Positions 63,325 to 64,000 of a DNA stretch of 64,000 nucleotides are shown here, piece after piece. The notes under the pieces are model-generated. The model worked only from the letters and a program-made list of their open reading frames with translations, did no database searches and had not been told where the DNA came from. Numbering within the stretch: the stretch's first letter is position 1; each line of letters starts with the position of its first letter. The DNA is from Demequina sp. NBRC 110052 (GTDB taxonomy: Bacteria > Actinomycetota > Actinomycetes > Actinomycetales > Demequinaceae): NCBI RefSeq assembly GCF_002090075.1, contig NZ_BBRI01000002.1, positions 62,001 to 126,000 on the forward strand. Direction: 5' to 3'. Made by a program: the position numbers and the translations under genes.

Positions 63325-64000
63325 GTGACCGCCGAGGCCGTCGAGCCCACCCAGGCATCGCGAGGCGCGTTCGAGGTTCACCTCGACAACTTCGAGGGAC
63401 CGTTCGACCTGCTGCTGTCCCTCATCTCCAAGCACGAGCTGGAGATCACCGAGGTCGCGCTCGGGCGCGTGACCGACGAGTTCCTGGCGATCGTGCGCGT
63501 GCGGGAGGGCGAGTGGGACCTGTCGCAGGCCTCGGAGTTCCTCGTCGTGGCCGCGACCCTGCTCGATCTCAAGGCGGCGCGGCTGCTGCCGCAGGGCGAG
63601 GTCGACGACCTCGAGGATCTCGAGCTGCTCGAGGCGCGCGACCTGCTGTTTGCCCGCCTCCTGCAGTACCGCGCGTTCAAGGAGGTGGCGGCATCGTTCG
63701 ACGGGATGCTCGCTGGGCCGCGCAGGATCGCGCGCGATGTGCCACTGGAGCCGCATTTCGCGATGCTGCTTCCCGAGCTCGTGTGGAGCGTGACGCCCGA
63801 CGACCTGGCGCGGCTCGCGGCGCATGCGATGCAGCCCAAGGCGGCTCCGACGGTGTCGATCTCGCATCTGCACAATCCCGCGGTGAGCGTGCGCGACCAG
63901 GCGCAGCTCATCGCATCGCGGCTGCAGCGTGCGGGCGCCGTCACGTTCCGCTCCCTCGTCTCGGACGCGGACGACGTCAACGTGGTCGTGGCACGGTTCC
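63325..64000 (+). CDS. scpA: Segregation and condensation protein ScpA, 3'-truncated by window edge
   Basis: An open frame of 225 codons that runs off the window. The N-terminal motif FEVHLDNFEGPFDLLLSLISKHELEITEV is the kleisin domain that binds the SMC neck (key residues Phe, Gly-Pro-Phe-Asp-Leu-Leu, His). Then comes FLVVAATLLDLKAARLLP, which is also typical. ScpA bridges SMC and ScpB in the bacterial condensin. ScpA proteins are usually about 250-290 aa, so some tens of residues are missing. GTG 63325 follows the ParA-like stop by one base; scpB is expected just beyond. Confidence 0.95.
   Translation, partial: MTAEAVEPTQASRGAFEVHLDNFEGPFDLLLSLISKHELEITEVALGRVTDEFLAIVRVREGEWDLSQASEFLVVAATLLDLKAARLLPQGEVDDLEDLELLEARDLLFARLLQYRAFKEVAASFDGMLAGPRRIARDVPLEPHFAMLLPELVWSVTPDDLARLAAHAMQPKAAPTVSISHLHNPAVSVRDQAQLIASRLQRAGAVTFRSLVSDADDVNVVVARF

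Overview
The window is GC-rich chromosomal DNA from an actinobacterium. The evidence is the pupylation genes (dop, pup, pafA), WhiA, RbpA, OpcA, an ANTAR response regulator, an iron-sulfur NADPH-type glutamate synthase and the tkt-pgi-zwf-opcA-pgl cluster. Gene content and order suggest a Micrococcales-type organism (Cellulomonas or Demequina relatives), but this rests on reading alone and no genus can be fixed. Gene density is near 95 percent. I see no insertion sequences, prophage, CRISPR array or other large mobile region.

Layout: (1) 1-2889, pupylation: 3' part of dop, a 59-codon pup, then pafA, with no proteasome genes between pup and pafA. (2) 2934-15274, one long co-directional run with many stop/start overlaps: FKBP lipoprotein, hisF, a heterodimeric ABC exporter pair, hisI, trpE, three small membrane-protein genes, trpC, trpB, trpA and lgt. 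(3) 15393-22821, gltB, gltD and pyk, ended by a strong terminator. (4) 22889-25753, a secreted alpha/beta hydrolase and mgsA on the minus strand, an odd tRNA with anticodon CAA, and a divergent ANTAR response regulator. (5) 26044-31384, a branched-chain amino-acid (Liv-type) ABC importer split into a plus-strand binding protein and a convergent minus-strand livHMGF operon. (6) 31490-37989, a hotdog thioesterase divergent from polA, then pfkA, rpsA and coaE. (7) 38030-49200, uvrB, a TerC protein, a YciI protein, uvrA (with a LexA box), uvrC, rapZ, glmR/yvcK and whiA. (8) 49376-53565, gap, pgk, tpiA, secG, rbpA and a small thioredoxin-like Rdx/SelW-type gene with no normal start codon. (9) 53653-60469, minus-strand tkt-pgi-zwf-opcA-pgl. 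(10) 60592-64000, ctaB, xerD, a ParA-like ATPase and the 5' part of scpA.

Functionally the region joins central carbon metabolism (glycolysis, pentose phosphate, methylglyoxal bypass), nitrogen assimilation and amino-acid synthesis with nucleotide excision repair, replication and chromosome segregation. Many transcription starts appear leaderless: at least ten genes have a TANNNT -10-like hexamer ending 6-7 nt before the start codon.

Most of the window is core genome. The strongest second-look items are the Rdx gene that seems to start at ATC or ACG (53290), the class I (short variable arm) tRNA with a CAA anticodon and its overlapping divergent promoter (25035-25130), three stacked palindromes ahead of the Liv binding protein, and the recurrent leaderless architecture. 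I did not find a clearly new multi-gene system.
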